Source of the DNA: Desulfomicrobium apsheronum | GTDB lineage: Bacteria > Desulfobacterota > Desulfovibrionia > Desulfovibrionales > Desulfomicrobiaceae | Assembly: GCF_900114115.1 (NCBI RefSeq) | Contig: NZ_FORX01000023.1 | Location: forward strand, 1 to 64,000 | DNA: 64,000 nucleotides | Direction: 5' to 3' | Part shown: positions 37,873 through 46,748 of the stretch, one piece after another | How positions within the stretch are numbered: the stretch's first letter is position 1 | Layout of the letters: each line of letters opens with the position of its first letter | The notes under the pieces: model-generated | What the model was told of the DNA's origin: nothing | The model's database searches: none | Seen by the model: only the letters and a program-made list of their open reading frames with translations | Translations under genes and position numbers: made by a program

Positions 37873-38003
37873 TAATTTTCGCCCAGAAAACAGGCATACG
37901 CTTCATTCTTGCCATGTCCCAAGGTTTGGCCTTAAAATCAGCTTCCGAAGATTCATAGATCAACCGCGCCGTTCCCCACGGCGCGTCATCAAGGAGCTCT
38001 CCC

Positions 38004-38567
38004 ATGAAAAGACTGATTTTCGCGATTCTGCTCGGCTTTCTCTGTACCGGAACGGCCATTGCCAGCGGCCTGGACATCTTCCTGGAAGAACTCGACGCCG
38101 AGGCCACGCGCTCGCGCAACTCATTCGTAAGCAACCTGAGCGCCCGTTACGGGGTTCCGACACGCGAAGTGGAGGACCTGGCACGCATGACCAAAAGGCC
38201 CGCCGACATCTTCATGATCTTCGAGCTGGCGCGCATGACAGGCCTCACCAGGGAACGAGTGAGAAATACCTACGAGAAAGGCGAAGGCAAGGGATGGGGA
38301 GTCATGGCCCAGGAAATGGGCATCAAGCCCGGCTCAAAGGAATTTCATGCCCTGAAGAACGGCGAATTCGACTATTGGGGCTCAAGATCCAAAAAGGGCA
38401 AGGGCTACGATGACGACTCGATGAATTCAGGCAAGGGAAAGGGCAAAGGATACGACGATTCGGTGGGTTCGGGCAAAGGTAAAAGTAAAGGCAAGGGGTA
38501 CGACGACGATCTTCTGCCCGAAGATCATCGCGGTTCAAAGGGAGAGGGAAAAGGAAAGAAGAAGTAG
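38004..38567 (+). CDS. Secreted protein with lysine/glycine/aspartate tail repeats
   Basis: 187 residues, unrecognised. The signal peptide is about 1-21 (MKRLIFAILLGFLCTGTAIASG). The middle, about 25-120, is helical and charged, with a possible MGIKPGSKEFHALK motif seen in some conserved secreted proteins. The last 65 residues carry repeats of the form GKGKGYDD (about three or four copies), giving a strongly basic-acidic alternating tail. SD is good (AAGGAG). It has its own terminator. An extracellular or cell-surface role is inferred from signal and repeats only. Confidence 0.82.
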   Translation: MKRLIFAILLGFLCTGTAIASGLDIFLEELDAEATRSRNSFVSNLSARYGVPTREVEDLARMTKRPADIFMIFELARMTGLTRERVRNTYEKGEGKGWGVMAQEMGIKPGSKEFHALKNGEFDYWGSRSKKGKGYDDDSMNSGKGKGKGYDDSVGSGKGKSKGKGYDDDLLPEDHRGSKGEGKGKKK

Positions 38568-38591
38568 ACCATCCCTGCCAGCAACGGTTTC

Positions 38592-38618
38592 AAGGGCGAC
38601 TTCGGTCGCCCTTTTTTT
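38592..38618 (+). terminator. Terminator after the secreted repeat protein
   Basis: Stem AAGGGCGAC / GTCGCCCTT closed by a TTCG tetraloop and followed by T residues. Confidence 0.9.
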
Positions 38619-38686
38619 ACGCCCCCGCCTTATCCCGGCACATCAGATGCCCATCCGGACACCAAGGGGGAGTCTCTTGGAGACAA

Positions 38687-38741
38687 ATAATGCATGATAA
38701 ATATTGCGCAAAAAAATATAAAGACCTATATATAATGCATG
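38687..38741 (+). promoter_or_regulatory. hipBA operator/promoter with two direct repeats
   Basis: The 10-base sequence ATAATGCATG occurs at 38687-38696 and again at 38732-38741, 45 bp apart; its core ATGCAT is palindromic. Between them TTGCGC (38704-38709) and TATATA (38727-38732) are spaced 17 bp, a possible promoter. The downstream repeat overlaps the hipB ATG. Repressor binding by HipB at these repeats is inferred from how other HipBA modules autoregulate. Confidence 0.55.
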
Positions 38742-39080
38742 TCACCCAAAAAAACGTCCGCACACGACCTGCCGGCCAACCCGGCCGCCAATCTTGAGCG
38801 CCTGGGGCGCAACATTCGCGCCGCCCGCAAGCTGCGCGGCCTGAGCATGCAGGACCTTGCCGCGCGCACCATGACCACGCGCGAGACCATCCGCCGCCTG
38901 GAAAACGGACACCCCGGAGTGTCCCTCGGGGTGCTGGCCCATGTCTTGTGGGTCCTGCAACTCGATGACCAGCTTGGTGACATGGCGGCCCTGGAATCCG
39001 ACCCCATGGGCAGGGCCATGGCCGTGAGCAGGCTCCCGCAACGCGTCGCAACGGAGAGAAACGATGACCTCGACTTCTGA
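38739..39080 (+). CDS. hipB: HipB-type antitoxin/transcription regulator (XRE HTH)
   Basis: 113 residues with a central helix-turn-helix (about 25-75: LGRNIRAARKLRGLSMQDLAARTMTTRETIRRLENG). It should repress the operon and neutralise the kinase encoded next. The ATG at 38739 has no ribosome site and lies about 7 bases after a -10-like TATATA, so the message may be leaderless. A 17-base overlap with hipA couples the two genes. Family assignment comes from the HTH plus the HipA neighbour. Confidence 0.88.
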   Translation: MSPKKTSAHDLPANPAANLERLGRNIRAARKLRGLSMQDLAARTMTTRETIRRLENGHPGVSLGVLAHVLWVLQLDDQLGDMAALESDPMGRAMAVSRLPQRVATERNDDLDF

Positions 39081-40320
39081 GCGGGCCGTAGTTTTCATCC
39101 GGCTGCCCGGCATGGACTACGTGCCGGCGGGGATGCTCCGGCATGAAGACCGGGCATATTTCTTCCGCTACGGCCGCCGGTATCTTGGGCGGCCAGACGC
39201 CATTCCCCTCGACCCTGCCCGGATGCCCCTGGCCGACCTGGAGTTTTCCGGGAACACCCTTTTCAGCGCCCTGCGCGACGCCGCCCCGGACCGATGGGGG
39301 CGTAAAGTGCTGGGGCTCATGGCCAGCCGGGCCCCTGGGACGCTGAGCGAGTTCGAGGTCCTGACGGCAGCCCATCACCCGCAGCGCATGGGTGCCCTGG
39401 CCTTCGGACCCACGCCGGACGGTCCTGAATCCATGGCTCCCTGGGCCACGGGCGATGCGTTCTGCATGGTGCCCAAAGATCTGCGGCGTGTGGCGGCCAT
39501 CGTCGCCCGCATCGATGAGTTCGAGGACAACGAGGACCTTGATGAACTGCGGGACGGCATGCCCGAAGACGCGTTCCTGGCCGCCCTCGCCTCCAGTCTG
39601 TCCCTGGGCGGCGCCAGGCCCAAGGCCATGGTCACCCTGGACGGGGCGCCCTGGATCGCCAAATTCTCCAAACGCGGGGACCCGTGGCGTGAACCCGTTG
39701 TCGAGCACGCGACCATGACCCTGGCCGCACGCTGCGGCATCACGGTCGCATCCACACGGCTGATGGAACTGGACGGACATTTCGTCCTGCTGGTTCAACG
39801 CTTCGACCGCCTGAACGGCGGCTCAAGGCACGTCATTTCGGGCTTCACGCTGACGGGGGCCGAAGAAGACGGCGACTGGGGCAGCTATCAGAACCTGGCC
39901 GAACAGGCCCGCAGACTCGGCGACGCCCAGTCCGGCGCGGAGATATTCCGCCGCATGGCTTTCAACGCCCTGTGTTCGAACCGTGACGACCACCTGCGCA
40001 ACCACGCCTTTTTCGTCTCCCGCAAAGCCATCGCCATGACCCCGGCCTACGATCTGGTACCCTCCTCCATCCGCTTCAGGCAATGGGACCTGTCCCTGCG
40101 TTGCGGTCAGGAAGGTCGCGCAGCCACAAGGTCCAATATCCTGAGTGACGTCCGGCCCTTCGGACTCAATGAAAGGGAGGCGACGAGAATCTGGGATGAG
40201 ATGCGGGAAACGGCCGCAAACTGGCGAAAGCATTTCGCCGGACACGGCGTGACAAAGCGGGAGATGGACGAACTCAGGCACCGTTTCACATTGACGAAAA
40301 CTGAAACACGGGCCCCATAA
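39064..40320 (+). CDS. hipA: HipA-family serine/threonine kinase toxin
   Basis: 418 residues. HipA kinases phosphorylate targets such as glutamyl-tRNA synthetase and induce persistence. Visible blocks: the N-terminal subdomain, the nucleotide-binding LSLGGARPKAMV..WIAKF (the HipA GxxPK region), the middle FDRLNGG..HVISGFTLTG stretch, the catalytic loop NALCSNRDDHLRNHAF, and the metal region AMTPAYDLVPS. The C-terminus is normal. All motifs look intact, so it is probably active. It forms a module with hipB and is followed by an eroded region. Confidence 0.92.
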   Translation: MTSTSERAVVFIRLPGMDYVPAGMLRHEDRAYFFRYGRRYLGRPDAIPLDPARMPLADLEFSGNTLFSALRDAAPDRWGRKVLGLMASRAPGTLSEFEVLTAAHHPQRMGALAFGPTPDGPESMAPWATGDAFCMVPKDLRRVAAIVARIDEFEDNEDLDELRDGMPEDAFLAALASSLSLGGARPKAMVTLDGAPWIAKFSKRGDPWREPVVEHATMTLAARCGITVASTRLMELDGHFVLLVQRFDRLNGGSRHVISGFTLTGAEEDGDWGSYQNLAEQARRLGDAQSGAEIFRRMAFNALCSNRDDHLRNHAFFVSRKAIAMTPAYDLVPSSIRFRQWDLSLRCGQEGRAATRSNILSDVRPFGLNEREATRIWDEMRETAANWRKHFAGHGVTKREMDELRHRFTLTKTETRAP

Positions 40321-40335
40321 TCCAAAATTCTTAAT

Positions 40336-40533
40336 TCACAGTTGACCGACCAGCAATGTCTCTCCTTCAGCACGAAGAAGTAACATATACAACGCCCTGA
40401 TGTTTCCCTCGATGATGCCCACGCACCCCAGTGTTCCTGCAATTCCGTCATCAGGATGAATTCCGAAGCCGGATCACGGTGTTCCGAATCTGGGAGCAAT
40501 GGGGCGCCACCACGCGAAATTGGCGGCATCCTT
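40336..40533 (-). pseudogene. Decayed fragment of the Tlde1-like effector gene (second copy)
   Basis: Read on the minus strand this encodes, from about residue 54 of the intact copy at 57080, DAANFAWWRPIAPRFGTP, then a TGA stop in place of Arg, then GFGIHPDDGIAGTLGCVG and LLLRAEGETLL. The intact gene reads almost the same (e.g. GIHPDGGISGTLGCVG). The 5' part is missing: similarity stops at 40533, ten bases before the REP-type element at 40543. It is therefore a truncated and nonsense-mutated copy. Confidence 0.85.
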
Positions 40534-40542
40534 GTATGAGGT

Positions 40543-40665
40543 CACTGCAAAAAGGCATGAATCTCCTTGAAGAAGGGGATTCATGCCTTTTTAACTATCT
40601 GAAAAGAATGGATTCCCGCCTTCGCGGGAATGACACTCGGGTTCTTTTGCGACTTTTTTGCAGTG
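40543..40665. repeat. REP/MITE-like element with an internal REP hairpin
   Basis: Terminal inverted repeats CACTGCAAAAA (40543-40553) and TTTTTGCAGTG (40655-40665). Inside is a 15-bp hairpin (40549-40563 with 40578-40592) and a REP-type stem ATTCCCGC-CTTC-GCGGGAAT (40612-40631), a palindrome widely repeated in proteobacterial genomes. It separates the decayed effector fragment from the transposase remnant and may have truncated one or both. Confidence 0.75.
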
Positions 40666-40672
40666 TCGTCAG

Positions 40673-40790
40673 AGCATGGGAAACAGTTTTTCGAGAAGCG
40701 CATCGTCCCCGAGGTGACGTCACCCCTTGAGATCATCCCAAAATGAGTCTTCCGCATCAGCACTCGTTTTGATGAACCGCGGGCAATCCG
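40673..40790 (-). pseudogene. Remnant of a REP-associated tyrosine transposase (Y1/IS200-like)
   Basis: Minus-strand translation gives RFIKTSADAEDSFWDDLKG, a stop, RHLGDDALLEKLFPML, a stop. This matches the C-terminal third of the transposase at 58346 (RFIKAGMDAKDSPWDELKG...LGEDAFLEKLFPML). Stops and missing ends show it is dead. It sits next to a REP-type hairpin, the natural partner of this transposase family. Confidence 0.8.
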
Positions 40791-41187
40791 TTCGGGCACT
40801 TCGAAGGAACTCCGACACGTTGAATTCCTTGCAAAGAAGTCTGGCCATGGGCTCGGATAGGCCGAAATAATTCAAGATTGATGATCTGCCCCACCCTCCA
40901 CCGAAACCTTGCGGAGCACCTTCAATCCACTCCCGCTCTCTGTGACCCAGTCGAATACCCGCAACATGCATATGAGCTAAAATCGAGGCGCCTTGCTGCA
41001 TCGTGTCATTGCTGTTATGGTAAGTGCGTTCAAAAGCAAATTGTCAAAAAAATCGCCAAATTCTCCATACATGGGGCGGGAAGTACCGAGTGCTTGCCCC
41101 CCTGTTCAATCTGAATTTCACTTGACACATCCGCTACAAATTCCATTTGGCCCAACTTCATGGTGTGTCACAAGGAGATATTCCAGG

Positions 41188-43212
41188 ATGAAAGACATGA
41201 AACACGAAGAACACCACGGTCACGGCAATATGCATGGGCACCCTGAAAACGGCCATGCCTCTCACCATGAACACATGCTCGGGGATTTTCAGCGACGGTT
41301 TTTTGTCTCCCTTGTGTTGACGCTGCCCATCATATGGCTGTCTCCCATGCTGCGCGGACTGTTCGGGCTGGGTGAACCAGCCGTCCCCAATCAGATGCTG
41401 ATTCTTTTCGTTTTTTCCACGGGCATCTTTTTCTATGGCGGCTGGCCTTTCCTGAAGGGGCTGGTCGAAGAACTCTCCGAAAAAAGACCGGGAATGATGA
41501 CCCTGATCGCGCTGGCGATCAGCGTTGCTTACGGCTACTCCAGCCTCGTAGCCTTCGGATTGCCCGGCAGGGTCTTCTTTTGGGAGCTTGCCAGCCTTAT
41601 CGACATCATGCTGCTGGGACACTGGATTGAAATGCGGTCCATCACGAACGCATCCGGAGCAATGGAGGAGCTTGCCAAACTCATTCCCGGCGAAGCCCAC
41701 AGAATCAACGAAGACGGCTCGATTGAAGACATAAAGGCCGATCAGCTCCAGCCCGGCGACAAAATCCGCGTCAAACCCGGAGAAAAAATCCCGGCTGACG
41801 GCAAGATCAGTGAAGGCTCCTCGAGCGTCAACGAAGCCATGCTCACCGGAGAATCCAATCCCGTTGAAAAAGGCCCTGGAGACGAGGTCATCGGCGGTGC
41901 TGTCAATGGTGACGGCTCGTTGACCGTTCAGGTGGGCAAGACCGGTGAGAACTCCTTCGTCAGCCAGGTCATGGCCCTGGTGAAAGAGGCGCAGGAAAGC
42001 AAATCCAAGGCCCAGGGGGTGGCGGACAAAGCTGCTGCATGGCTTACCTACATTGCCCTCGGCGCGGGTCTTCTGACCATGCTGTTCTGGCTGTTTGTCT
42101 CCGGTCGCGAGTTTGTCTTCTCGTTGGAGAGGACGGTGACGGTCATGATCATAACCTGCCCCCACGCACTGGGCCTGGCCATCCCGCTGGTCGTGGCAAC
42201 AACCACGGCAATAGCCGCCAAGCATGGCTTCTTCATCCGGAACAGGACTCCTTTTGAACAGGCGAGAAAACTGCAGGCGGTTCTTTTCGACAAGACGGGC
42301 ACGCTGACAAAAGGCGAATTCGCAGTGAGCGACGTCGTCCTTTTTTCTCAGGATGTTGACAGAGACAGCCTCCTAAACAGGGCTGCGGCTGTGGAAGCCC
42401 ATTCGGAGCATCCCATCGCGCGCGCTGTTTCCGGGGCGGCGGAAAACCCGGAACAATCCGCTGACTTCAGGAATATCCCGGGCAAAGGCGCAGAGGCGAC
42501 AGTCGACGGTGCGAACATAAAGGTCGTCAGCCGCAAGTACGTTGAAGAACAAGGGCTTGAATACGATTCTTCAGCTGTCGAGAGCATTTCCAGCCAGGGA
42601 AAAACCCTGGTTTTCGTTCTTGTGGACGACAGGCCCATGGGATGCATCGCATTGGACGATGTCGTTCGCGAGGAATCCAAAGAAGCCATCTCCCAGCTCC
42701 GAAGCATGGGGCTGCGGGTCATGATGATCACCGGCGACAACCAAACCGTGGCGGACAGAGTCGCCAAGGAGCTTGGGATCACCGAGTACTTCGCGGAGGT
42801 GCTCCCCGACAAAAAAGCGGACAAAGTGCGGGAGGTGCAGCAACGAGGGATGATGTGCGCCATGACAGGTGACGGGGTGAACGACGCCCCCGCGCTCGCG
42901 CAGGCGGATGTCGGCATCGCCATTGGTGCCGGGACGGATGTCGCCCAGGAGACTGCGGACATCGTGCTGGTCAAGTCCAACCCCATGGATGTCGTCAAGG
43001 TCATAGCCCTCTCCAGAGCTACGCACAGGAAAACCATCCAGAACCTTTTCTGGGCGACAGGCTACAACGCCTTCGCCATCCCACTGGCTGCGGGCATCCT
43101 GTACAAGTGGGGCTTTTTGCTCAGCCCGGCCGCAGGGGCGATACTCATGTCGCTGTCCACCGTAATCGTCGCCATCAATGCCAAATTGATGAAATTGCCT
43201 GATGGCGCCTGA
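41188..43212 (+). CDS. copB: Copper-type P1B ATPase (CopB, CPH class)
   Basis: Inner-membrane metal-exporting ATPase, about 674 residues from the ATG at 41188 (AAGGAG upstream). The N-terminus is histidine-rich ([24 protein letters not shown]) in place of a CXXC metal-binding domain. Motifs: actuator TGES, membrane metal site CPH ([12 protein letters not shown]), phosphorylation [15 protein letters not shown] hinge, and HP (SEHPIA). The CPH site defines the CopB subclass (Cu+/Cu2+ or Ag+ export). No cop chaperone or regulator is adjacent. Confidence 0.94.
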   Translation: MKDMKHEEHHGHGNMHGHPENGHASHHEHMLGDFQRRFFVSLVLTLPIIWLSPMLRGLFGLGEPAVPNQMLILFVFSTGIFFYGGWPFLKGLVEELSEKRPGMMTLIALAISVAYGYSSLVAFGLPGRVFFWELASLIDIMLLGHWIEMRSITNASGAMEELAKLIPGEAHRINEDGSIEDIKADQLQPGDKIRVKPGEKIPADGKISEGSSSVNEAMLTGESNPVEKGPGDEVIGGAVNGDGSLTVQVGKTGENSFVSQVMALVKEAQESKSKAQGVADKAAAWLTYIALGAGLLTMLFWLFVSGREFVFSLERTVTVMIITCPHALGLAIPLVVATTTAIAAKHGFFIRNRTPFEQARKLQAVLFDKTGTLTKGEFAVSDVVLFSQDVDRDSLLNRAAAVEAHSEHPIARAVSGAAENPEQSADFRNIPGKGAEATVDGANIKVVSRKYVEEQGLEYDSSAVESISSQGKTLVFVLVDDRPMGCIALDDVVREESKEAISQLRSMGLRVMMITGDNQTVADRVAKELGITEYFAEVLPDKKADKVREVQQRGMMCAMTGDGVNDAPALAQADVGIAIGAGTDVAQETADIVLVKSNPMDVVKVIALSRATHRKTIQNLFWATGYNAFAIPLAAGILYKWGFLLSPAAGAILMSLSTVIVAINAKLMKLPDGA

Positions 43213-43217
43213 CGATC

Positions 43218-43418
43218 ATGCAGCAGGAATGCTGTTTTGATATGCGTTATCGACCGATCGTCACTTCGAGAACCGGCGAACGATCGTTTTGCTACGGTCT
43301 GATTGAGAAAAAAGATGAAAATCATCATTTTTTCGCGCGCGACCGAGACGGCAATCAATCGGACGCATTGAAGGAATATCTGGAAACACAACTGCGACGA
43401 GATGCATCCTCCGGTTGA
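43218..43418 (+). CDS. Small hypothetical protein
   Basis: 66 residues (MQQECCFDMRYRPI...TQLRRDASSG), highly charged, starting 3 bp after the copB stop with a weak ribosome site. It might be a small associated protein or a chance frame. Its codons resemble those of its neighbours. I recognise no family. Confidence 0.4.
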   Translation: MQQECCFDMRYRPIVTSRTGERSFCYGLIEKKDENHHFFARDRDGNQSDALKEYLETQLRRDASSG

Positions 43419-43470
43419 AATCCGCCGCAACGGCGCCGGAGGCGGCTCCTCTCGTGAAAGGAGATTGACC

Positions 43471-44019
43471 ATGAAAGCAACAGAAGAACTCATCCAAGAA
43501 CACCAGAACATCGAGCTCATGCTGGAAATCCTGAAAACAGTGTCAACGCGACTGCGCGACGGAGATGCGGTCCCGCCCGAACATCTTGAAGGCATCCTCG
43601 AATTTTTGACGGTTTTCGTCGACAAATGCCATCACGGCAAGGAAGAGAAATACCTGTTTCGGGCCTTGGAAGCCGCCGGAGTGGATCACATTACCGGGCA
43701 CATCGGAGTCTTGATCTATGAGCACGAACAGGGCCGCATCCATGTCGCCCGAATCAAGAAAGCACTGGCGGGGACCTTGGGTGTTCCGGACATGGTAGAA
43801 GTGCAGGCTGCCGCAGCGGATTATGTGGAGCTAATGGTCCAACATATCACCACGGAAAACACGGATGTATTTCCGAAGGCCGAAAAAATTCTAGATTCAG
43901 ACGCGTCCGCCAAGCTTTGCGAGAACTTCAAGAAGCACGAGCGTGAGAGAATTGGAGCAGGAAAACACGAAGAATTTCATGCTCTGCTGGAAACACTGCA
44001 AGACGTGTATCTGAAGTGA
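43471..44019 (+). CDS. Hemerythrin-like domain protein, copy 1
   Basis: 182 residues from the ATG at 43471 (AAGGAG upstream). Four-helix non-heme di-iron domain with the ligand pattern EHQNIE, CHHGKEE, YEHEQGR and QHITTEN; these His and Glu positions match hemerythrin iron ligands. Such proteins bind or sense oxygen or nitric oxide, or store iron. The C-terminal helix ends ERERIGAGKHEEFHALLETL, shared with the second copy at 48637. Followed by a strong terminator. Context is a metal and oxidative-stress region. Confidence 0.9.
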   Translation: MKATEELIQEHQNIELMLEILKTVSTRLRDGDAVPPEHLEGILEFLTVFVDKCHHGKEEKYLFRALEAAGVDHITGHIGVLIYEHEQGRIHVARIKKALAGTLGVPDMVEVQAAAADYVELMVQHITTENTDVFPKAEKILDSDASAKLCENFKKHERERIGAGKHEEFHALLETLQDVYLK

Positions 44020-44053
44020 TGGCTGATTGATCCCCACCGGTCCCGACATAATA

Positions 44054-44089
44054 AAATAGGGATTTCAGTTTAACCTGAAATCCCTATTT
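44054..44089 (+). terminator. Terminator after hemerythrin-like copy 1
   Basis: A 15-bp perfect inverted repeat (AAATAGGGATTTCAG / CTGAAATCCCTATTT, loop TTTAAC) with T residues at its end. Confidence 0.88.
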
Positions 44090-44168
44090 CTACTTGTGAT
44101 GTCTGATTCCAGATTCGGTTGTCGCATCAAGCCAAAGGAAGGCTGAAACAAGACCAAATTGGGACCGA

Positions 44169-44465
44169 TCAGGGTTTTACCATTTTGTAGCGGTGATATA
44201 TCTCATGAATCCGCTTGCGCATATCCTTGATCGATTGGGATTGCTCATCGGTAGAGAAAACAGGCTCATGAATTGAGTATATCGCGTTACTGAGTTCATC
44301 CACGACATGTTCAATTGCCTCGCACCACTCCAATGTACAGGTATCGCTCATTTTTTCAGCTTCGGTGATATCCTGTTCCAGATCGATAAGCGCCTGTTTC
44401 AGTCCCTTCACATAATCGCTCCAACCGTGGTCGTAGCTCGCCATTGCTTTTGAATGCCAACTCAT
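44169..44465 (-). CDS. Hypothetical protein
   Basis: 98 residues, unrecognised, mostly helical and acidic (YVKGLKQALIDLEQDITEAEKMSDTC), with two cysteines. The ATG at 44465 is preceded by AGGAGG. No signal peptide or membrane segment. It lies between a hemerythrin-like gene and a broken small gene. Confidence 0.75.
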   Translation of the reverse strand: MSWHSKAMASYDHGWSDYVKGLKQALIDLEQDITEAEKMSDTCTLEWCEAIEHVVDELSNAIYSIHEPVFSTDEQSQSIKDMRKRIHEIYHRYKMVKP

Positions 44466-44653
44466 ATCAATACCTCCTGGGGTTGAGATGAATGGAAAGT
44501 TCCGTAATGAAATGATAAATAACAATAATCCTGCACTACAAACTTTTCCAAACCAGTGCGCAAGAGTGCTCCATTCCAACACAAGGACTTGTGTTCACAT
44601 CCTTTGAGCACGCTTCTGCGGCGTGGATTTGATCTGGAGAGTACTGCCGAAGT

Positions 44654-44836
44654 TTATTCCTTGCGGTCGTCCACTTCCTTTGCAACACCCTTGAAGGGTT
44701 CCCCGTCCTCTTTCACATCCATGAACTTGCCTGTCTCCGTATCACGCTTGACCCACTGGCCGGTCTTGGGATTTTGAACCTGGGAACGGTCATTGACGCT
44801 GCCTTAGCGGTATCCTTCACCTGTGTTCTTCGCCAT
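44654..44836 (-). pseudogene. Small basic-acidic protein gene interrupted by a nonsense codon
   Basis: A short reading frame with GGAG 6 bases before its ATG: MAKNTGEGYR, then TAA (44804-44806), then GSVNDRSQVQNPKTGQW and VKRDTETGKFMDVKEDG, ending about 50 codons later. The pattern (RSQVxNPKTGxWxKRDTxTGKFMDVK) is that of a small widespread protein family of unknown role, normally about 50-60 residues in one frame. The internal TAA after codon 10 makes this copy a likely pseudogene. A sequencing error is also possible. Confidence 0.8.
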
Positions 44837-44996
44837 TATGATCTCCGGATGTTTTCAAAAAAACTTATGAGCGTTTATCGTACTGCCTTATGAAAAAGCC
44901 GAGGCCTGATCTTGCATTCTTATCCTCAAAGATCCCGTCCATTGCTCGGCGTGTCTTTACTTCCCCGCTACATTGCTATGCATCCAGCCTTTCCCG

Positions 44997-46256
44997 TCAA
45001 ATTGCATATTTGGCTGCCTCTCGTACGGCTGTGATATCTTCGGAAATTTCCAGTGCCTTCACGGCGCGAACCACTGCGAGACGGGCGTGTCGCAGCGCGT
45101 TGTCGCGCATTGTTGCGTCCCCAGTTACGGCGAGGGATCCGAGGGCCTTGAGTAGCCAGACCACCACTTCGACATTGCCCGCTCCGTCTCGCGCGATCCC
45201 GGTAAAAGCGTCGTCGAACATGTCTGCCAGGGACAATTCCGGCACCGCAACACGGTCGAACTGCACCGCGTAAACGTCATCCTCCTTGCCGCGCTCGTTC
45301 CACATTGCAAACAGGCGCACAAGTGTGCCCGTGACGCCGATGGCGGTGCCCGGATCATTGACCGCAGGCGAAAGCGCGCGACTGGCGATCTCCGAAAGGA
45401 CCACCAGCCCGAATCGCGGATCCTGATCAAAGCTCCTTGAATCGCCAATCACGAACGTGTCGGCGATTGCTTTGGCGTCCTCGTCGGACACGCTGTCCGT
45501 CGTCTCCCGGATGACCCACGCAACAGGGCGGTCTGGGGTGCAAAAGGTGCCGGGCAACGCCGCCACAACAATTCTCAGTTGCGACTGCACCGCCCTCGCT
45601 TGCAATGCTGCGATGTCAACATGCTGTACGTACCCGATGGCTCCAAAGACCGCCCGGCCCGCATCCGGGGGACCGAACGCCGCGACGCCGCCAAGGCGTG
45701 GTGCCGACTGTCGCTTCCGAATCGCCTCTGCGGCCGCCGCCTCCACCTTGGTGATCGTGTGCCCCAACCGGCCGAGGCGGGCGATGTTATCGACCCATCG
45801 GATGAAGGTGACAATGACGATTGCGAACACAACTATTGTCAGTGAGAACAGGATAAAGTGACTGCTCCTTCCGACATAAAGCCCGTTCATCATCGCAACA
45901 AGCGCGACCACGCTGAAGATGAATGCGCCGATGAATACCGAGAGCGCATTCTGCGACACGTCATCGGCGATGATGAGCGGAAAAGAACGGGGCGTCGCGG
46001 ACCTGCTTGCCGACGAATAAGCGGCCACCATCGAGGCCACGGCAAACGTGGCCATCATCAACATGCTCGACGCCATGATCCTGAGCAAAGTTTCGGTCGA
46101 CTCCTCAGTGATCTCCGGCAAAAAACGGCCAAGCTGCGTCATGTCCATGAGATTGGCCAGAAAAACTGCGGCAATGGACAGCACGCATACGATGAGCGGC
46201 TTGATCCATAATCGCTCACGGAATTGTTTGATTATGAAACTCAGGTGATCCCACAT
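44997..46256 (-). CDS. DUF2254 family membrane protein
   Basis: 419 residues with four predicted membrane segments (about 20-36, 64-83, 105-126, 134-152) and a long soluble C-terminal region. The pattern (MASMLMMATFAVASMVAAYSSASRSATPRSF; RSFDQDPRFGLVVLSEIASRALSPAVNDPGTAI) is diagnostic for DUF2254. Function unknown. The ribosome site is not clear. It stands alone. Confidence 0.85.
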   Translation of the reverse strand: MWDHLSFIIKQFRERLWIKPLIVCVLSIAAVFLANLMDMTQLGRFLPEITEESTETLLRIMASSMLMMATFAVASMVAAYSSASRSATPRSFPLIIADDVSQNALSVFIGAFIFSVVALVAMMNGLYVGRSSHFILFSLTIVVFAIVIVTFIRWVDNIARLGRLGHTITKVEAAAAEAIRKRQSAPRLGGVAAFGPPDAGRAVFGAIGYVQHVDIAALQARAVQSQLRIVVAALPGTFCTPDRPVAWVIRETTDSVSDEDAKAIADTFVIGDSRSFDQDPRFGLVVLSEIASRALSPAVNDPGTAIGVTGTLVRLFAMWNERGKEDDVYAVQFDRVAVPELSLADMFDDAFTGIARDGAGNVEVVVWLLKALGSLAVTGDATMRDNALRHARLAVVRAVKALEISEDITAVREAAKYAI

Positions 46257-46279
46257 TTAAAATTCTCCAAAAAATGCAA

Positions 46280-46300
46280 GGGGCAGATCTTGAATCTTGA
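46280..46300 (+). repeat. Orphan copy of the RAYT-flanking repeat
   Basis: GGGGCAGATCTTGAATCTTGA. The core AGATCTTGAATCTTGA (46285-46300) is identical to the repeat at the transposase end at 58348-58363. It lies in a 490-bp AT-rich gap where I see no gene. Confidence 0.65.
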
Positions 46301-46748
46301 ATTTCCAGTGCCGCATGCGACCGCAAATTTGAAACCGGTCTCCCCACCCTGCAGTCAGCATGAATCCCGCAGAGCTTGCAAGAACATGTTGAGCGACCAA
46401 CTGCGGATGAAGTCGTGACATCTCTGTACACCCCCTAAGATGTATTATAAACACAATCCACTACTCGTCTTTAGCACTCTTAAAGACACTGCTTGCTGCT
46501 TTTTTAATCAATATTCCGTGACAGTTAATTTGTTAATCATGGCACAAACAATATTAAATAATTTGAAAAGTTCTTTAATAGACAATACTTCGATGCATAA
46601 ATATTGCTAAAATATAACTAAATTAATTATTTACATATTAGTCATTATACATATTGTGCATGTCTAAACGAACAAAACCTATCCGGAAAACACTTATAAA
46701 AAAATCGTGCGTAGCTTTTACCCATTTAAGTCCTGGATATGTTGGCAA
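46301..46748. other. AT-rich intergenic region before smsB
   Basis: About 450 bp, mostly AT-rich with a T-rich run near 46505 that could end the smsC-smsB transcript on the minus strand. I see no gene or RNA that I can support. Confidence 0.4.

Noticed and set aside
40800-41001. Minus-strand frame upstream of the RAYT remnant
   Set aside because: Only the last part matches the transposase; the remainder shows no recognisable family and overlaps the copB upstream region, so it was not called a gene.
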